Shown in pieces: positions 1 to 10,150 of a stretch of 64,000 nt of DNA (the stretch's first letter is position 1; every line of letters begins with the position of its first letter). Source of the DNA: Opitutales bacterium. GTDB taxonomy: Bacteria; Verrucomicrobiota; Verrucomicrobiia; Opitutales; UBA2987. The notes under the pieces are model-generated. The model was given only the letters and a program-made list of their open reading frames with translations, had not been told where the DNA came from and made no database searches. The stretch is from positions 160,308 to 224,307 of the forward strand of contig JAJFLU010000022.1 in the NCBI GenBank assembly GCA_021772515.1. The letters are read 5' to 3'. Made by a program: the position numbers and the translations under genes.

Positions 1-1299
1 GCCCCCGTATTCCATATGAGCCACGGCTGCCGCGATAAGTTCGGAGGCGTTTTTCGCCAAAATTTGCACTCCTAGGACACGATCCGTTTTCGCGTCGGCA
101 AGCACTTTGACAAAACCATCCTGGGCATCCGAGGCAATGGCGCGGCCATTGGCGGAAAACGGAAATTTACCCACTTTGACGGCCAACCCTTCATCTTTCG
201 CCTGAGTTTCAGTTAAACCCACACCAGCGATTTCAGGGTCGGTGTAGATTACATTGGGGATTATCTTGTAATTCACTTCGCCGTGATGCCCAGAGATGAT
301 CTCGGCCACGGCAACGCCTTCCTCTTCCGCTTTGTGGGCCAACATTGGACCCTCGGTTGTGTCGCCAATAGCGAAAATACCGGAGGCCGAAGTCCGAAAA
401 CCTTTCTCTGTTTTGATGAAACCGTGAGAGGTTGTCTCGACTCCCGCTTCTTTTAAGCCGAGACCTTCATTGAAGGGTTTCCGGCCCACACAAACGAGCA
501 CCTTGTCTGCTTCAAAATCCGAGGTGGTTCCTTTTTTCTCGACCTGAACAAAGATCCTCCCGTCTTTTTTGTCGAGCCCGGTGACCTTGGCCGAGGTGTG
601 AATGGACATCCTCTGCTTTTTGAAATAATGCATGGCTCTTTTGGAAACATCCGGATCGAAAGTCGGGGCGATGTTGGGCAGAAACTCCACGATCGATACT
701 TCACTTCCGAGACGACTCCAGACAGAACCCAACTCCAGGCCGATAGCCCCCCCGCCGACTACGACCAATTTTGAGGGCACTTCGTCAAATGCGATTGCCT
801 GATCGCTGGAGACTACCGTTTTTCCGTCGAATTTGAGAAAAGGTAATTCGGCTGCCTTCGATCCTGTTGCCAGGACGATGTTATCGGCCTTGATAATCCG
901 GCTATCGTTGCCGGACTTCACTTCGACGGCGCCGCTTCCGGTCAGCCTTCCGAATCCCTTGAAAATCGCGATTTTTCGACCCTTGACGAGGGCTTCCACC
1001 CCTTTTTGCAGTCGGTTGACCACGCCATCCTTTTTTTCCATCAACCTGCCAAGGTCGATGGTCACCGGACCGGTCTCGATGCCGTGGGATTTGGCAGTCG
1101 CGACGGTTTGGTGATAAATTTCGGTCGAGTGGAGGAGGGCTTTGCTGGGAATACAGCCAACATTCATGCAGGTTCCCCCGAGGTTGGCATCCTTTTCCAC
1201 CAGGGCGGTTTTCAAGCCCAATTGGGCGGCCCGAATTGCGCAGACATATCCTCCCGGCCCCGAGCCGATGACAATGAGATCAAATTCCGTTTCAGCCAT
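1..1299 (-). CDS. lpdA: Dihydrolipoyl dehydrogenase (E3), C-terminus cut by window edge
   Basis: Reverse-strand translation from ATG at 1299: [56 protein letters not shown]..., with FAD-binding GxGxxG and redox-active CxxxxC motif; directly downstream of sucB. Confidence 0.95.
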   Translation of the reverse strand, partial: MAETEFDLIVIGSGPGGYVCAIRAAQLGLKTALVEKDANLGGTCMNVGCIPSKALLHSTEIYHQTVATAKSHGIETGPVTIDLGRLMEKKDGVVNRLQKGVEALVKGRKIAIFKGFGRLTGSGAVEVKSGNDSRIIKADNIVLATGSKAAELPFLKFDGKTVVSSDQAIAFDEVPSKLVVVGGGAIGLELGSVWSRLGSEVSIVEFLPNIAPTFDPDVSKRAMHYFKKQRMSIHTSAKVTGLDKKDGRIFVQVEKKGTTSDFEADKVLVCVGRKPFNEGLGLKEAGVETTSHGFIKTEKGFRTSASGIFAIGDTTEGPMLAHKAEEEGVAVAEIISGHHGEVNYKIIPNVIYTDPEIAGVGLTETQAKDEGLAVKVGKFPFSANGRAIASDAQDGFVKVLADAKTDRVLGVQILAKNASELIAAAVAHMEYGG

Positions 1300-1303
1300 T
1301 TTG

Positions 1304-2551
1304 TTAAACTTCCAGTAGTAAACGGGCCGGATTTTCGATGCATTCCTTGACCCTTATTAAAAATGTGACGGCTTCGCTCCCATCGACCAGTCTGTGGTCA
1401 TAGGAGAGGGCCAGATACATCATCGGCCTCGCTACCACTTGCCCGTCCACGACGACCGCTCTTTCCTTAATCGTGTGCATTCCGAGAATACCGCTTTGGG
1501 GTTGATTGAGGATGGGAGTGGAAAGAAGTGAGCCGAAAATGCCGCCATTGGTAATGGTAAAGACCCCGCCCTGGAGGTCATCAATCGACATTTTCCCATC
1601 GCGGGCCTTTTTTGCGTAATTGACTATGGTCTGCTCGATTTGCGCAAATGAAAGCGAATCGGCTCCGCGAACGACCGGCACGAGCAATCCTTTTGGTGTG
1701 CTGACAGCTACTCCTATGTCGTAAAAATGGTTTTGGACGATCTCATTGCCGTCAATTTGAGCATTAATGGCGGGCACTTCCTTGAGGGCATAGACGACGG
1801 CTTTGAGAAAAAACGACATGAAGCCGAGCTTGATGCCGTGTTTGGCCACAAAAGCCTCCTGATGCGCCTTGCGAAGGGCCATAACCTCGCTCATATCCAC
1901 CTCGTTAAAAGTAGAGAGAATGGCGGCGGAATGCTGCGCGGCGACAAGGTGCGCGGCGATTCTCCGGCGAAGCGGGGTCATTTTTCTACGGGTGACCCGG
2001 TCCGACGAGGCTGCGGGATCGGGAATCGACGGTGAAGGCGGGGAGGGGGGAATCTGATTTTTTGCTTCCTGGCGTTTGGTTTCTTTCAAAATATCACCCT
2101 TGGTTACCCTGCCTCCCTTGCCGGTTCCAGATACCTGGGCCGGATCGATGCCCATTTCCGCAGCCAGATGTCTGACGGCGGGTGATTCCAAAGGCTTTCC
2201 ATCCACCGGTCTTTCGATCTCTTTCGCAGTCACGGGTGGTTCAGGCTTTGTCGGTTTTTCTTCAATTTTCGGACTGGTTACAACTTCAGCGGATGCCGAA
2301 GAACTTTTTCCCTCGGCGGCATCATCGATAAGGGCGATTACCTGGCCGACTTCGACCTCATCACCTTCTTTTGCCTGCAATGATATTCGACCGCCGGTTT
2401 CGGCCAACCCCTCCGAGGTGATTTTATCGGTTTCAAGCTCGTAAAGAGCCTGATCGGTTTTGACGAAATCGCCGTCCTTGACATGCCAAGCCGAAAGAAG
2501 GCCCGATGTGATGCTTTCTCCCAAGGTGGGAACTTTAACCTCATATACCAT
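1304..2551 (-). CDS. sucB: 2-oxoglutarate dehydrogenase E2 (dihydrolipoyl succinyltransferase)
   Basis: [17 protein letters not shown] lipoyl domain (ETDKI), E3-binding domain, catalytic DHRLVDG motif. ORF opens at 2584, but the start at 2551 fits the family. Confidence 0.93.
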   Translation of the reverse strand: MVYEVKVPTLGESITSGLLSAWHVKDGDFVKTDQALYELETDKITSEGLAETGGRISLQAKEGDEVEVGQVIALIDDAAEGKSSSASAEVVTSPKIEEKPTKPEPPVTAKEIERPVDGKPLESPAVRHLAAEMGIDPAQVSGTGKGGRVTKGDILKETKRQEAKNQIPPSPPSPSIPDPAASSDRVTRRKMTPLRRRIAAHLVAAQHSAAILSTFNEVDMSEVMALRKAHQEAFVAKHGIKLGFMSFFLKAVVYALKEVPAINAQIDGNEIVQNHFYDIGVAVSTPKGLLVPVVRGADSLSFAQIEQTIVNYAKKARDGKMSIDDLQGGVFTITNGGIFGSLLSTPILNQPQSGILGMHTIKERAVVVDGQVVARPMMYLALSYDHRLVDGSEAVTFLIRVKECIENPARLLLEV

Positions 2552-2617
2552 AAACAGAATAGCTTTAACAAAAATGGGGCCCAAGGCAAGCCGTTGATTT
2601 CATCGACCCGACAAGAG

Positions 2618-3847
2618 TTATTCTTCAACAGTTTTTTCAATGATCCTGTTTGTCACGGAATTTCTCTGCGACTTCTTGAACCATCCCTTCGGTATATTGC
2701 CAAAGTAGCAAATTAAAAAAATAAACAAACCGGAAACCGGATGCCAAGCCTGTAGGCCAACCGCCTGTGTGGGTGTCGCCAGCCATTTCATGGCAGGAAG
2801 GCTGCCAATATTGGCAGGCGAAATAACAAGAAAAAGAGTAGCTAGAAATATATACCATCGGACGGACGCATACTGCCGAAATACGATGCACGAGACCATG
2901 GGAATAGCCAGGTATTGCTCCACCATCGCGCTCGAAAGCACACACAATCCAACCAGGTAAATTAAACAGGCTTCCAGTGGAGATTTGTCCTTTGTCAGCA
3001 ATCCCAAAAACAACAAGGAAATCAGCCAAACAAGTTTAAATCCCGAAAATGCCGGTAATACGGAAAATAATTTTTCAAAGAAATTCACCGGAAAAAACAA
3101 ATCTATCAGATGGGGATAAAATCCGTTGAGATGGAGAGAACTATAACCGGTGAGAATGAATTTTACCGACTTGTAGGCCTCGGGATTCCCAATAACAAAA
3201 GGAAGAAAGGACATTCCGAAGATTAAGGGCGGTACAATGAAGATGATTAGTCTCTCGCGTAATTTAAGGTTTTTGTTGAATAAGAACCAAACCGGAAGAA
3301 GGAAAAATATATGCTTGATAGTCAGTGACAATCCCAGGAGAGCAACTCCGGTCCAAATCTTGGCGTCACGGTTTTTATCGCCCGAACCGAGCAGACCGCA
3401 GGCGATGATACCCGGAAGTATGGCCAGGTTTTCGATTTGTGAATGATAGCCAGTCAGCAGAAGGGAAACCGGGTTTATCAAAAAGAGGCAGCCTGCGGCG
3501 AAGGAAAAATAACGCCATAAAACGAAGCCGATTGCAACATCCGCGAGAGATAGAAATAGGGCTAGCGCCAGATGAAAAGATTGTATCGAAATTTCATTTA
3601 GAAAAGACAGTTGAAGGAATCGGATTGCGCCCACCAAATAGGCCCAAACCGGACCGTAAACATGCCGCGCCGTTTCTGCGTAGAAATTCTTTCCCTCAAC
3701 CACCAGATCGGATACAATTTCAAAAGATTGTACATCATAATTGTAACCGAGGAGGGATATGCCGGCCTTGGCTGCGGTAGTGGCGACTGCCAGGAAAGAA
3801 AAGATCTGCCACTTGTTGGTGGAAAAAATTGAAGGATTGTGGGTCAT
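2618..3847 (-). CDS. Multi-pass membrane protein, probable GT-C fold glycosyltransferase
   Basis: Many hydrophobic segments; N-terminal region ...YDVQSFEIVSDLVVEGKNFYAETARHVYGPVWAYLVGAI resembles polyprenyl-P-sugar dependent GT-C proteins; lies beside GT2 and methyltransferase genes. Confidence 0.55.
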   Translation of the reverse strand: MTHNPSIFSTNKWQIFSFLAVATTAAKAGISLLGYNYDVQSFEIVSDLVVEGKNFYAETARHVYGPVWAYLVGAIRFLQLSFLNEISIQSFHLALALFLSLADVAIGFVLWRYFSFAAGCLFLINPVSLLLTGYHSQIENLAILPGIIACGLLGSGDKNRDAKIWTGVALLGLSLTIKHIFFLLPVWFLFNKNLKLRERLIIFIVPPLIFGMSFLPFVIGNPEAYKSVKFILTGYSSLHLNGFYPHLIDLFFPVNFFEKLFSVLPAFSGFKLVWLISLLFLGLLTKDKSPLEACLIYLVGLCVLSSAMVEQYLAIPMVSCIVFRQYASVRWYIFLATLFLVISPANIGSLPAMKWLATPTQAVGLQAWHPVSGLFIFLICYFGNIPKGWFKKSQRNSVTNRIIEKTVEE

Positions 3848-3897
3848 GAAAGTTTCCAGTCGCTAAAATTATCAATTCCGATTTTCACGAAACCTCT

Positions 3898-4623
3898 TTA
3901 TACTTTTTGCCAAATGACAACAATCGTTTTCCCGATTCGGTGAAAAAAGAATCGATCAAACAACCTGGATAAGGGTACTAACCATCGGTCCCAAAAGAGA
4001 ATTTGCCTTAGAGTTGGCATTGACTGTTTTAATAAGAATCGATTGGCTAAAGAGGCAAACATGCCGAACATATCCAGATAGACCATTTTATCGCAGACTA
4101 CTCCCTCTGGTTCAAGGTCAACTAACAAATTTCGATTATACCGCCTGAAGTGTCCGATTGCACTGTCAAATTCCGAATAGAATACATTGTGGGCCGGTGA
4201 TAGAATTACTAACTTTCCACCTTGATTGAGGTGAAAAGCTGCTTTAGTCAATTCTTGGGCATCATGCTCGATATGCTCGAGCACATCGATATATAAAATA
4301 GTATCGAATATGTCGTTAGTTGCCAGTTCCTTAATGGTTCCCTCCTTTACCTGCACGCCCTCAAGGACTTTTTCAACGGAAATATTATTCCTTAATTGGT
4401 TTGCCAGTTTGGGATCAGGCTCCAAGGCCACCCATGAAGTGTGTTCTTCTTTTTTTAATACTCGTGTTGTGCCTCCCAATCCTGCTCCAACTTCAAGGAC
4501 TTTTCCTTGTATTGCATAAGAAATAACTGAGCGAATATAGGATTTCCAATTTAATGCATGTTTAAATATATCAAGTTCGTTTCCAGCATAAACATAACTA
4601 TCATCTGAGTTGGGTTCAACCAT
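3898..4623 (-). CDS. Class I SAM-dependent methyltransferase
   Basis: VLEVGAGLGGTTRVL motif I and DTILYIDVLEHIEHD motif; start MVEPNSDDSY overlaps the end of the upstream GT2 gene. Confidence 0.8.
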   Translation of the reverse strand: MVEPNSDDSYVYAGNELDIFKHALNWKSYIRSVISYAIQGKVLEVGAGLGGTTRVLKKEEHTSWVALEPDPKLANQLRNNISVEKVLEGVQVKEGTIKELATNDIFDTILYIDVLEHIEHDAQELTKAAFHLNQGGKLVILSPAHNVFYSEFDSAIGHFRRYNRNLLVDLEPEGVVCDKMVYLDMFGMFASLANRFLLKQSMPTLRQILFWDRWLVPLSRLFDRFFFHRIGKTIVVIWQKV

Positions 4624-5620
4624 CCTCTTTTGCTCCTTCGAAAACTGTTTTCCGAACAGCAATATAGTCAGCATAATCTCTTGAGGGCATGAATAGTGAT
4701 GATGAGCGATTGTGTAATATAAATAATGTCATTATGCCCGCCAATTGGATTGCCTGTAGGGAGAATACGATTAGTATAGCCGTTAGTATCGATGCCCATC
4801 CGGGGATTGCCAGTAGGGTGAACAGCCTGATTCCTACTATTACTGCGATTGCCAAACATGATAACGTGGTCATTAAAACCGACGCTATGAGCACACGAAC
4901 TCCTACTACGTCTGCATGTACGGCATAGGCGCTTAAACCGTGTATTACCAGTGATTCGAAATTCATTTTTGAACTACCGCTAATGCGAATGGATCGACCT
5001 AAAGGCAACATGGTAAACGGGATGTGATTTTTGGTAATGGTCGCTGTAAAATGATTCCATAAATCGGAAGAAGCTACCACTCGTTGTAGTAAAATTTTAG
5101 GAATTATACAGAAATTACCTATTTTTATAGATTTCCCCAACAGCAGCAAATGGAAGAAACGATACATTTGATAAAATATTTTGAAGCCCACCGATTCCGT
5201 TCTTTTCGATCTTTCCGCGAATACTATTTTTTTGCCATTTTCTTCTCTCAGACGCCCAATTAATTGCAAAATGTGGGAGGGTGAATCTTCTCCGTCGCCA
5301 TCCATTATCAGCACGGCATCAGCGTTACCTTTGGATTCGATATAGGACAAACCGATTGCGATTGCCCTTTGATGGCCAAGGTTTTTTTTAAGGTCTAGTA
5401 TATCAATTGAGTTTATAAATTTTGGTTTGTATTCAAACGTACTTTCATCGGGATCGATGATAGAACAATCATTAACGATGAGAATTTCACATTGAAGCTC
5501 GCAGGCATTCAAATTGTGGTCTATCGATTTCAGCAATTCTCGAACTGAAGCCCAGTCATTATAAACTGGAATCATAATTACAATGTTCTTCAATTTGTCC
5601 CTTGGATTATTGCCCACCAT
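4616..5620 (-). CDS. Family 2 glycosyltransferase with C-terminal TM segments
   Basis: IMIPVYNDWASVRELLKSI, LIVNDCS, VLIMDGDGEDSP, two C-terminal TM helices (DPM1/GtrB-like architecture). Confidence 0.85.
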   Translation of the reverse strand: MVGNNPRDKLKNIVIMIPVYNDWASVRELLKSIDHNLNACELQCEILIVNDCSIIDPDESTFEYKPKFINSIDILDLKKNLGHQRAIAIGLSYIESKGNADAVLIMDGDGEDSPSHILQLIGRLREENGKKIVFAERSKRTESVGFKIFYQMYRFFHLLLLGKSIKIGNFCIIPKILLQRVVASSDLWNHFTATITKNHIPFTMLPLGRSIRISGSSKMNFESLVIHGLSAYAVHADVVGVRVLIASVLMTTLSCLAIAVIVGIRLFTLLAIPGWASILTAILIVFSLQAIQLAGIMTLFILHNRSSSLFMPSRDYADYIAVRKTVFEGAKEDG

Positions 5621-5664
5621 CTATCTTTTGGAAAAGTAATGAAAGGGAGTTTGGAAGCAAACAG

Positions 5665-5694
5665 AAAAAACCCCGAAGCAAAAGAGCTTCGAGG
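5665..5694 (-). terminator. Rho-independent terminator of the psp operon
   Basis: CCCCGAAGC (5671-5679) / GCTTCGAGG (5686-5694) stem with an A6 run that becomes a U-tract on the minus strand; directly downstream of pspC. Confidence 0.75.
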
Positions 5695-5729
5695 TCTTTA
5701 AAAAATGATGGGAGGGATTGGTTGACTCC

Positions 5730-6128
5730 CTAATGTGTGGGTCGGTTCAGCCGTTGTTCCCAATCGAATTCCCTGGCGGTGACAATATCCTCGATTCTCC
5801 TTGCCCGGCGTTCCAGTTGCTCGAATTTTTTCTTTAACCTGGATACCGCCATAGTGCGTGAACCGGCGTAGGAGGTGTAAAACTCCAACTCTTCTTCCGT
5901 CGCCAGCGGCACCACGGGTTCCGGTTTCATGAGTATCGCAGCGATCAGGTAAATAAAGGCCAACGGGAAAAAACCGGAGAAGATAAAAATTGCGATACAT
6001 ATAAACCTTATCCAGAAGAGGGAGATGTCGGAATAATCGGCTATGCCTCGGCAAACTCCGAATATGGCTCCGTCGCGTGATCGATAAAGTCTTCTTCTTT
6101 GGTATCCCTGTGATTGTGAGTAGTTCAT
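5730..6128 (-). CDS. pspC: PspC-domain membrane protein
   Basis: RRLYRSRDGAIFGVCRGIADYSDISLFWIRFICIAIFIFSGFFPLAFIYLIAAILMKPEP is the PspC domain; start ATG overlaps the pspB stop (ATGA). Confidence 0.88.
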   Translation of the reverse strand: MNYSQSQGYQRRRLYRSRDGAIFGVCRGIADYSDISLFWIRFICIAIFIFSGFFPLAFIYLIAAILMKPEPVVPLATEEELEFYTSYAGSRTMAVSRLKKKFEQLERRARRIEDIVTAREFDWEQRLNRPTH

Positions 6129-6364
6129 TTTTTGTGTCTTTTTATACGCTCCTGGTCGAGGAGTAAAGTTTCGAGTGATTCGATGCGGTTTTCCAGAGTG
6201 GAAAGGTTTTTGTGGAGTTGTTGAATCAGCATTGTCTCCTCTCCACCCATTATCCGGTCCTTTTTGGTCGGTTTTCCCTTGAGTATGGAAATTATCGCAA
6301 TGAATGTTCCACAAATTACTGGAAGACCTATCGCGACGATTGCTATTAACTCTCCTCCATTCAT
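6125..6364 (-). CDS. pspB: PspB-like phage shock protein
   Basis: N-terminal TM followed by a coiled coil (LENRIESLETLLLDQERIKRHKK) as in PspB; located between pspA and pspC. Confidence 0.7.
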   Translation of the reverse strand: MNGGELIAIVAIGLPVICGTFIAIISILKGKPTKKDRIMGGEETMLIQQLHKNLSTLENRIESLETLLLDQERIKRHKK

Positions 6365-6384
6365 TTAGTTATTTGGATTTGAGG

Positions 6385-6483
6385 TTAGATTTTGAGGTTA
6401 AGAATGGCGACTACCGATATGATGGTGGCACAGATGGCCGATATTCCGACCACGAGTAAAAAAGAGATAATTTGAGGGGTCAT
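6385..6483 (-). CDS. Putative 32-aa single-pass membrane microprotein
   Basis: Reverse strand ATG at 6483: MTPQIISFLLVVGISAICATIISVVAILNLKI*; AGGA upstream; co-directional between pspA and pspB; below the size cutoff of the supplied ORF track. Confidence 0.55.
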   Translation of the reverse strand: MTPQIISFLLVVGISAICATIISVVAILNLKI

Positions 6484-6548
6484 CTTTCCTGCTGCTTATT
6501 GATAATATTATTAGTTTAGGCTGTGTTGATGAAAAGACGAATCTTATA

Positions 6549-7232
6549 TTACTCTTTTTCCACCGAAGATGTCTGCTCGGAAAGTTCGTTTTTCAGAGCG
6601 GATAGTTCACTTTCGATCTCCTCGTCGCCCACGAGCTTGGCAAATTCGTCATCGAGAACGGGTTTTCTGGCAAAGTTGACCAAATCGGCGTCAGCTTCCA
6701 TGCGTTCGATACGGTTTTCAAAATGTTCGAAGCGAATTACGGTGTCATTGCTTTCGGAATAGCGAATCTGACTGTGGGTCCTTTTTTTCTGCTGCGCTTT
6801 GCGGTGGCGCTGCACGAGGACATTATGCTTTTGTCGCGCAGTGGCCAGTTTTTCTTCCAGTTGGCGGATATCCTCCTGGTATTGGTCAACGATATCGGCG
6901 AATTGCTGACATTCGTTTTCCATGTGTTCGATTTCCTCGGTATAACGCCGTCTTTCCATGAGCGCTTCCCGGGCCAGATCTTCCCGGCCTTTGGAAACCG
7001 CAAGTTTGGCTTTGGCCGACCAATCCGATACCCGTAAACTGGCATCATCAAGGGCGCGGACGACTTTTTTTCTGCCTGCCATCGCTCCGGCGCAGGAGGC
7101 TTTGATTTCCACCAAAGTGTCCTCCATTTCCTGAATCATTAGCTTAATTAATTTTTCTGGATCCTCTGCTTTGTCCAACATCGCATTGATGTTGGAAGTG
7201 ACTATGTCTCTGAAACGTGTAAAAATGCCCAT
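6549..7232 (-). CDS. pspA: Phage shock protein A
   Basis: MGIFTRFRDIVTSNINAMLDKAEDPEKLIKLMIQEMEDTLVEIKAS is a canonical PspA/IM30 N-terminus; coiled-coil rest. The ORF extension to 7301 overlaps the sigma-54 promoter and is rejected. Confidence 0.95.
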   Translation of the reverse strand: MGIFTRFRDIVTSNINAMLDKAEDPEKLIKLMIQEMEDTLVEIKASCAGAMAGRKKVVRALDDASLRVSDWSAKAKLAVSKGREDLAREALMERRRYTEEIEHMENECQQFADIVDQYQEDIRQLEEKLATARQKHNVLVQRHRKAQQKKRTHSQIRYSESNDTVIRFEHFENRIERMEADADLVNFARKPVLDDEFAKLVGDEEIESELSALKNELSEQTSSVEKE

Positions 7233-7271
7233 GATTGTTCTCCTTGTTTTGAATTTAACTGCCTTCCCTAA

Positions 7272-7287
7272 TGCAGTCCTCATGCCA
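7272..7287 (-). promoter_or_regulatory. Sigma-54 (-24/-12) promoter of the psp operon
   Basis: Minus strand TGGCATGAGGACTGCA: GG and GC at the exact spacing of TGGCAC-N5-TTGCA; about 40 nt upstream of the pspA ATG, with a PspF-type activator divergent. Confidence 0.85.
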
Positions 7288-7424
7288 AAAATGAGATACA
7301 TTCACCAACTCTTTGATATTCAGTAGGATAAAAAATATCAATATCTTTTATTTTAATATTGAAAGATCAGAAAATTATCAATAACATACATAATTTGGTG
7401 AAATAAACCAATATTTGGATAATT

Positions 7425-8468
7425 ATGGCTTTTAAAACAAAACTATCAGCTACACCAGGGGAAGCCCTTGGGCAGTCGGATGCTTTTGTGGCCTTTCAGG
7501 AGCAATTATCGCTGGTTGCGACCGTCGATCGACCAGTGCTTTTGGTGGGGGAGCGTGGCAGTGGGAAGGAACTGGCGGCGGCCCGGTTACATTATTTGTC
7601 CAAACGCTGGGAAGCCCCCATCATTGCCTTGAACTGCGCAACATTGGCCTCGACCCTGTTGGAGTCAGAGCTATTCGGGCATGAGGCAGGCGCTTTTACC
7701 GGAGCCAGGGAGAGGCGAAAGGGCCGTTTTGAGGCTGCTGACGGAGGGACTTTGTTTTTGGACGAAATCGGTCTCATACCAATCGAGGTGCAGGAAAAAA
7801 TTCTCCGGGTCGTCGAATACCGGGCATTCGAGAGGGTGGGGAGTTCCTCCCCAATCAGCGTGGACGTGCGCATAATCGGGGCGACCAACGCGGATTTGCC
7901 ACAGTTGGCCAATGTGGGAAAATTCAAGCGTGATCTGCTGGACCGGCTATCCTTCGAGGTGCTTTTTCTGCCACCTTTGCGGGAGCGGCATGGAGATATC
8001 ATGCTCCTCGCGCGGCATTTTGCCGGTCGAATGACGTTGGAGCTCGGTTATGAAAATCTCCCTGAATTTAGTGAAAAGGCAATCCACCTGCTGGAGAGTT
8101 ATCCCTGGCCGGGAAACGTCAGAGAACTGAAAAACGTCGTCGAACGGGCACTTTATAAAAGTCAGGGGAAACCTATCGAATCGATTGAATTTGATCCATT
8201 CCGCGCGCCCTACACCACCACAACCGTGGATACCCCCGAGCAGAACCAGGGGCAGATTCCCGTTACCACAGTTTCAGTCCAGAAGCCAGAGGACGTGGAT
8301 AAATCCCTGCCAGAGATCGTCCGCGAAGTGGAGTTGAAAGCTTTGCAAAAAGCTCTCCTCACGGCACAATATCACCAGGGAAAAGCGGCAAATCTCCTTG
8401 GTCTAAGCTATCACCAGTTCCGCGCTCTTTACCGCAAACACAAGGATGTTCTTGCGGAAACCGGCTGA
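7425..8468 (+). CDS. pspF: PspF-like sigma-54-dependent transcriptional activator
   Basis: AAA+ domain with GERGSGKE Walker A, GAFTGA sigma-54 loop, and C-terminal Fis-type HTH (GKAANLLGLSYHQFRALYRKH); no N-terminal sensor domain, as in PspF. Confidence 0.88.
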   Translation: MAFKTKLSATPGEALGQSDAFVAFQEQLSLVATVDRPVLLVGERGSGKELAAARLHYLSKRWEAPIIALNCATLASTLLESELFGHEAGAFTGARERRKGRFEAADGGTLFLDEIGLIPIEVQEKILRVVEYRAFERVGSSSPISVDVRIIGATNADLPQLANVGKFKRDLLDRLSFEVLFLPPLRERHGDIMLLARHFAGRMTLELGYENLPEFSEKAIHLLESYPWPGNVRELKNVVERALYKSQGKPIESIEFDPFRAPYTTTTVDTPEQNQGQIPVTTVSVQKPEDVDKSLPEIVREVELKALQKALLTAQYHQGKAANLLGLSYHQFRALYRKHKDVLAETG

Positions 8469-8528
8469 ACCCGAAGGGTCAAAGAATCTTGCCTGCGGTG
8501 AACATTTCCACATTATTGCCGGTCTTTT

Positions 8529-9137
8529 ATGGTAGCCAAACCTGAAAACATTTACCCGGAGTTTGACCGCATGCTGGCCAGGGAGGACAAAGAGGCTCTC
8601 CTGATGCAGCGTGGAATCGTGCTTTGGCTTTTTGGCCTGAGCGGATCGGGCAAGAGCGCTTTGGCCAATGCGCTGGAACGCAAATTACATGAGGAGGGCT
8701 TTTGCACGAAAATTCTGGATGGTGATAACATTCGCACCGGATTGAACAGCAATCTTGGTTTCTCCGACGAGGACAGGACAGAAAATATCCGTCGCATTGC
8801 GGAGGTGGCCAAGCTCTTTCTCAATACCGGCGTGGTGACCATCGTCGCCTTTATCTCACCCGGAAAAGCCCATCGGCAAGCGGCGCGGGAGGTTATTGGC
8901 TCGGGCGATTTTGTGGAAGCATTTGTCAACTGCTCCTTCGAGGTTTGCTCCCAGCGGGATCCCAAGGGCCTCTATGCGCAAGCGAAGGGAGGGGAGATTA
9001 AAAATTTTACAGGCCGAGATTCCCTTTTTGAGGAGCCCGATGACCCCGATCTGATTCTCGACACGGAATATGACAGCCTTGAAACTTGTTTAAAAAAGCT
9101 GTACCTGCATATTTTGCCGAAAATAAGAGTAAATTGA
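8529..9137 (+). CDS. cysC: Adenylylsulfate (APS) kinase
   Basis: GLSGSGKSALANALERKL P-loop, LDGDNIRTGLNSNLGFSDEDRTENIRR. Confidence 0.95.
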   Translation: MVAKPENIYPEFDRMLAREDKEALLMQRGIVLWLFGLSGSGKSALANALERKLHEEGFCTKILDGDNIRTGLNSNLGFSDEDRTENIRRIAEVAKLFLNTGVVTIVAFISPGKAHRQAAREVIGSGDFVEAFVNCSFEVCSQRDPKGLYAQAKGGEIKNFTGRDSLFEEPDDPDLILDTEYDSLETCLKKLYLHILPKIRVN

Positions 9138-9203
9138 GGCATCAACTTATCCTTTTTTCAAGCTAACCGATAAAACAAGCTTCAAGAATCGCATATTTGA
9201 ATC

Positions 9204-10112
9204 ATGCACCATACCTACACGGTCAAGCACCTGAAGCACCTCGAATCCGAAAGCATATTTTTGCTGAGGGAAACGGTTGCCCAATTCCAAAATCCGGTGC
9301 TCCTCTTTTCCGGGGGCAAAGATTCCATCGTGATTGCCCATTTGGCCCGCAAGGCTTTTTGGCCCGCCCGGATGCCCTTTCCGTTACTCCATATCGATAC
9401 AGGGCATAACTTTCCCGAAACGATCGCCTTTCGCGACCGGATGGTAGAGGAGATTGGAGCCCGGCTGATAGTTAGCTCGGTGCAGGACTCCATCGATAAC
9501 CAACGGGTGGTGGAGGAGAAAGGGCCAAATCCGAGCCGCAACGCCTTGCAGACCGTCACGCTTTTGGATGCCATCAAGGAACAACAGTTCGATGCAGCCA
9601 TCGGCGGAGCCCGGCGTGATGAAGAAAAGTCACGGGCCAAAGAACGATTCTTCTCCCATCGGGACGAATTCGGGCAATGGGATCCCAAGAATCAAAGGCC
9701 CGAATTGTGGAATCTTTTTAACGGGAGGAAGCATTTGGGGGAGCATTTCCGCATCTTTCCTTTGAGCAATTGGACGGAGATGGACGTCTGGCAGTATATC
9801 AAGATCGAGAGCCTTGATCTGCCGACGCTATATTTTACCCATGAGCGCGAAACCGTGCAGCGCAATGGGGCGTTGTTGGCTATGACTGATTTCATCACTC
9901 TGCTCGACGGGGAGAAAATCGAAACCAAACAGGTTCGCTTTCGGACGGTGGGTGATGCCACCTGCACCGGCGCCGTGGAATCTCAGGCGGCAACAGTGGA
10001 CGATATAATCCAGGAAGTCGCCGCCGCCCGAATTGCCGAGAGAGGGACCAGAGTGGATGATAAAAGAACGGAGAACGCCATGGAGGACCGCAAGCGAGAG
10101 GGTTATTTTTAA
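9204..10112 (+). CDS. cysD: Sulfate adenylyltransferase subunit 2
   Basis: FSGGKDSIVIAHLARKAF PP-loop, GGARRDEEKSRAKER; followed by cysN. Confidence 0.96.
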   Translation: MHHTYTVKHLKHLESESIFLLRETVAQFQNPVLLFSGGKDSIVIAHLARKAFWPARMPFPLLHIDTGHNFPETIAFRDRMVEEIGARLIVSSVQDSIDNQRVVEEKGPNPSRNALQTVTLLDAIKEQQFDAAIGGARRDEEKSRAKERFFSHRDEFGQWDPKNQRPELWNLFNGRKHLGEHFRIFPLSNWTEMDVWQYIKIESLDLPTLYFTHERETVQRNGALLAMTDFITLLDGEKIETKQVRFRTVGDATCTGAVESQAATVDDIIQEVAAARIAERGTRVDDKRTENAMEDRKREGYF

Positions 10113-10150
10113 CCGCCCGGGAGGTTCTTGAGAATAAATACAACAAAACC

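Noticed and set aside
7233-7301. N-terminal extension of the pspA ORF (MYLIFGMRTALGKAVKFKTRRTI)
   Set aside because: It runs through the sigma-54 promoter, and the family start MGIFTRFRDI is at 7232
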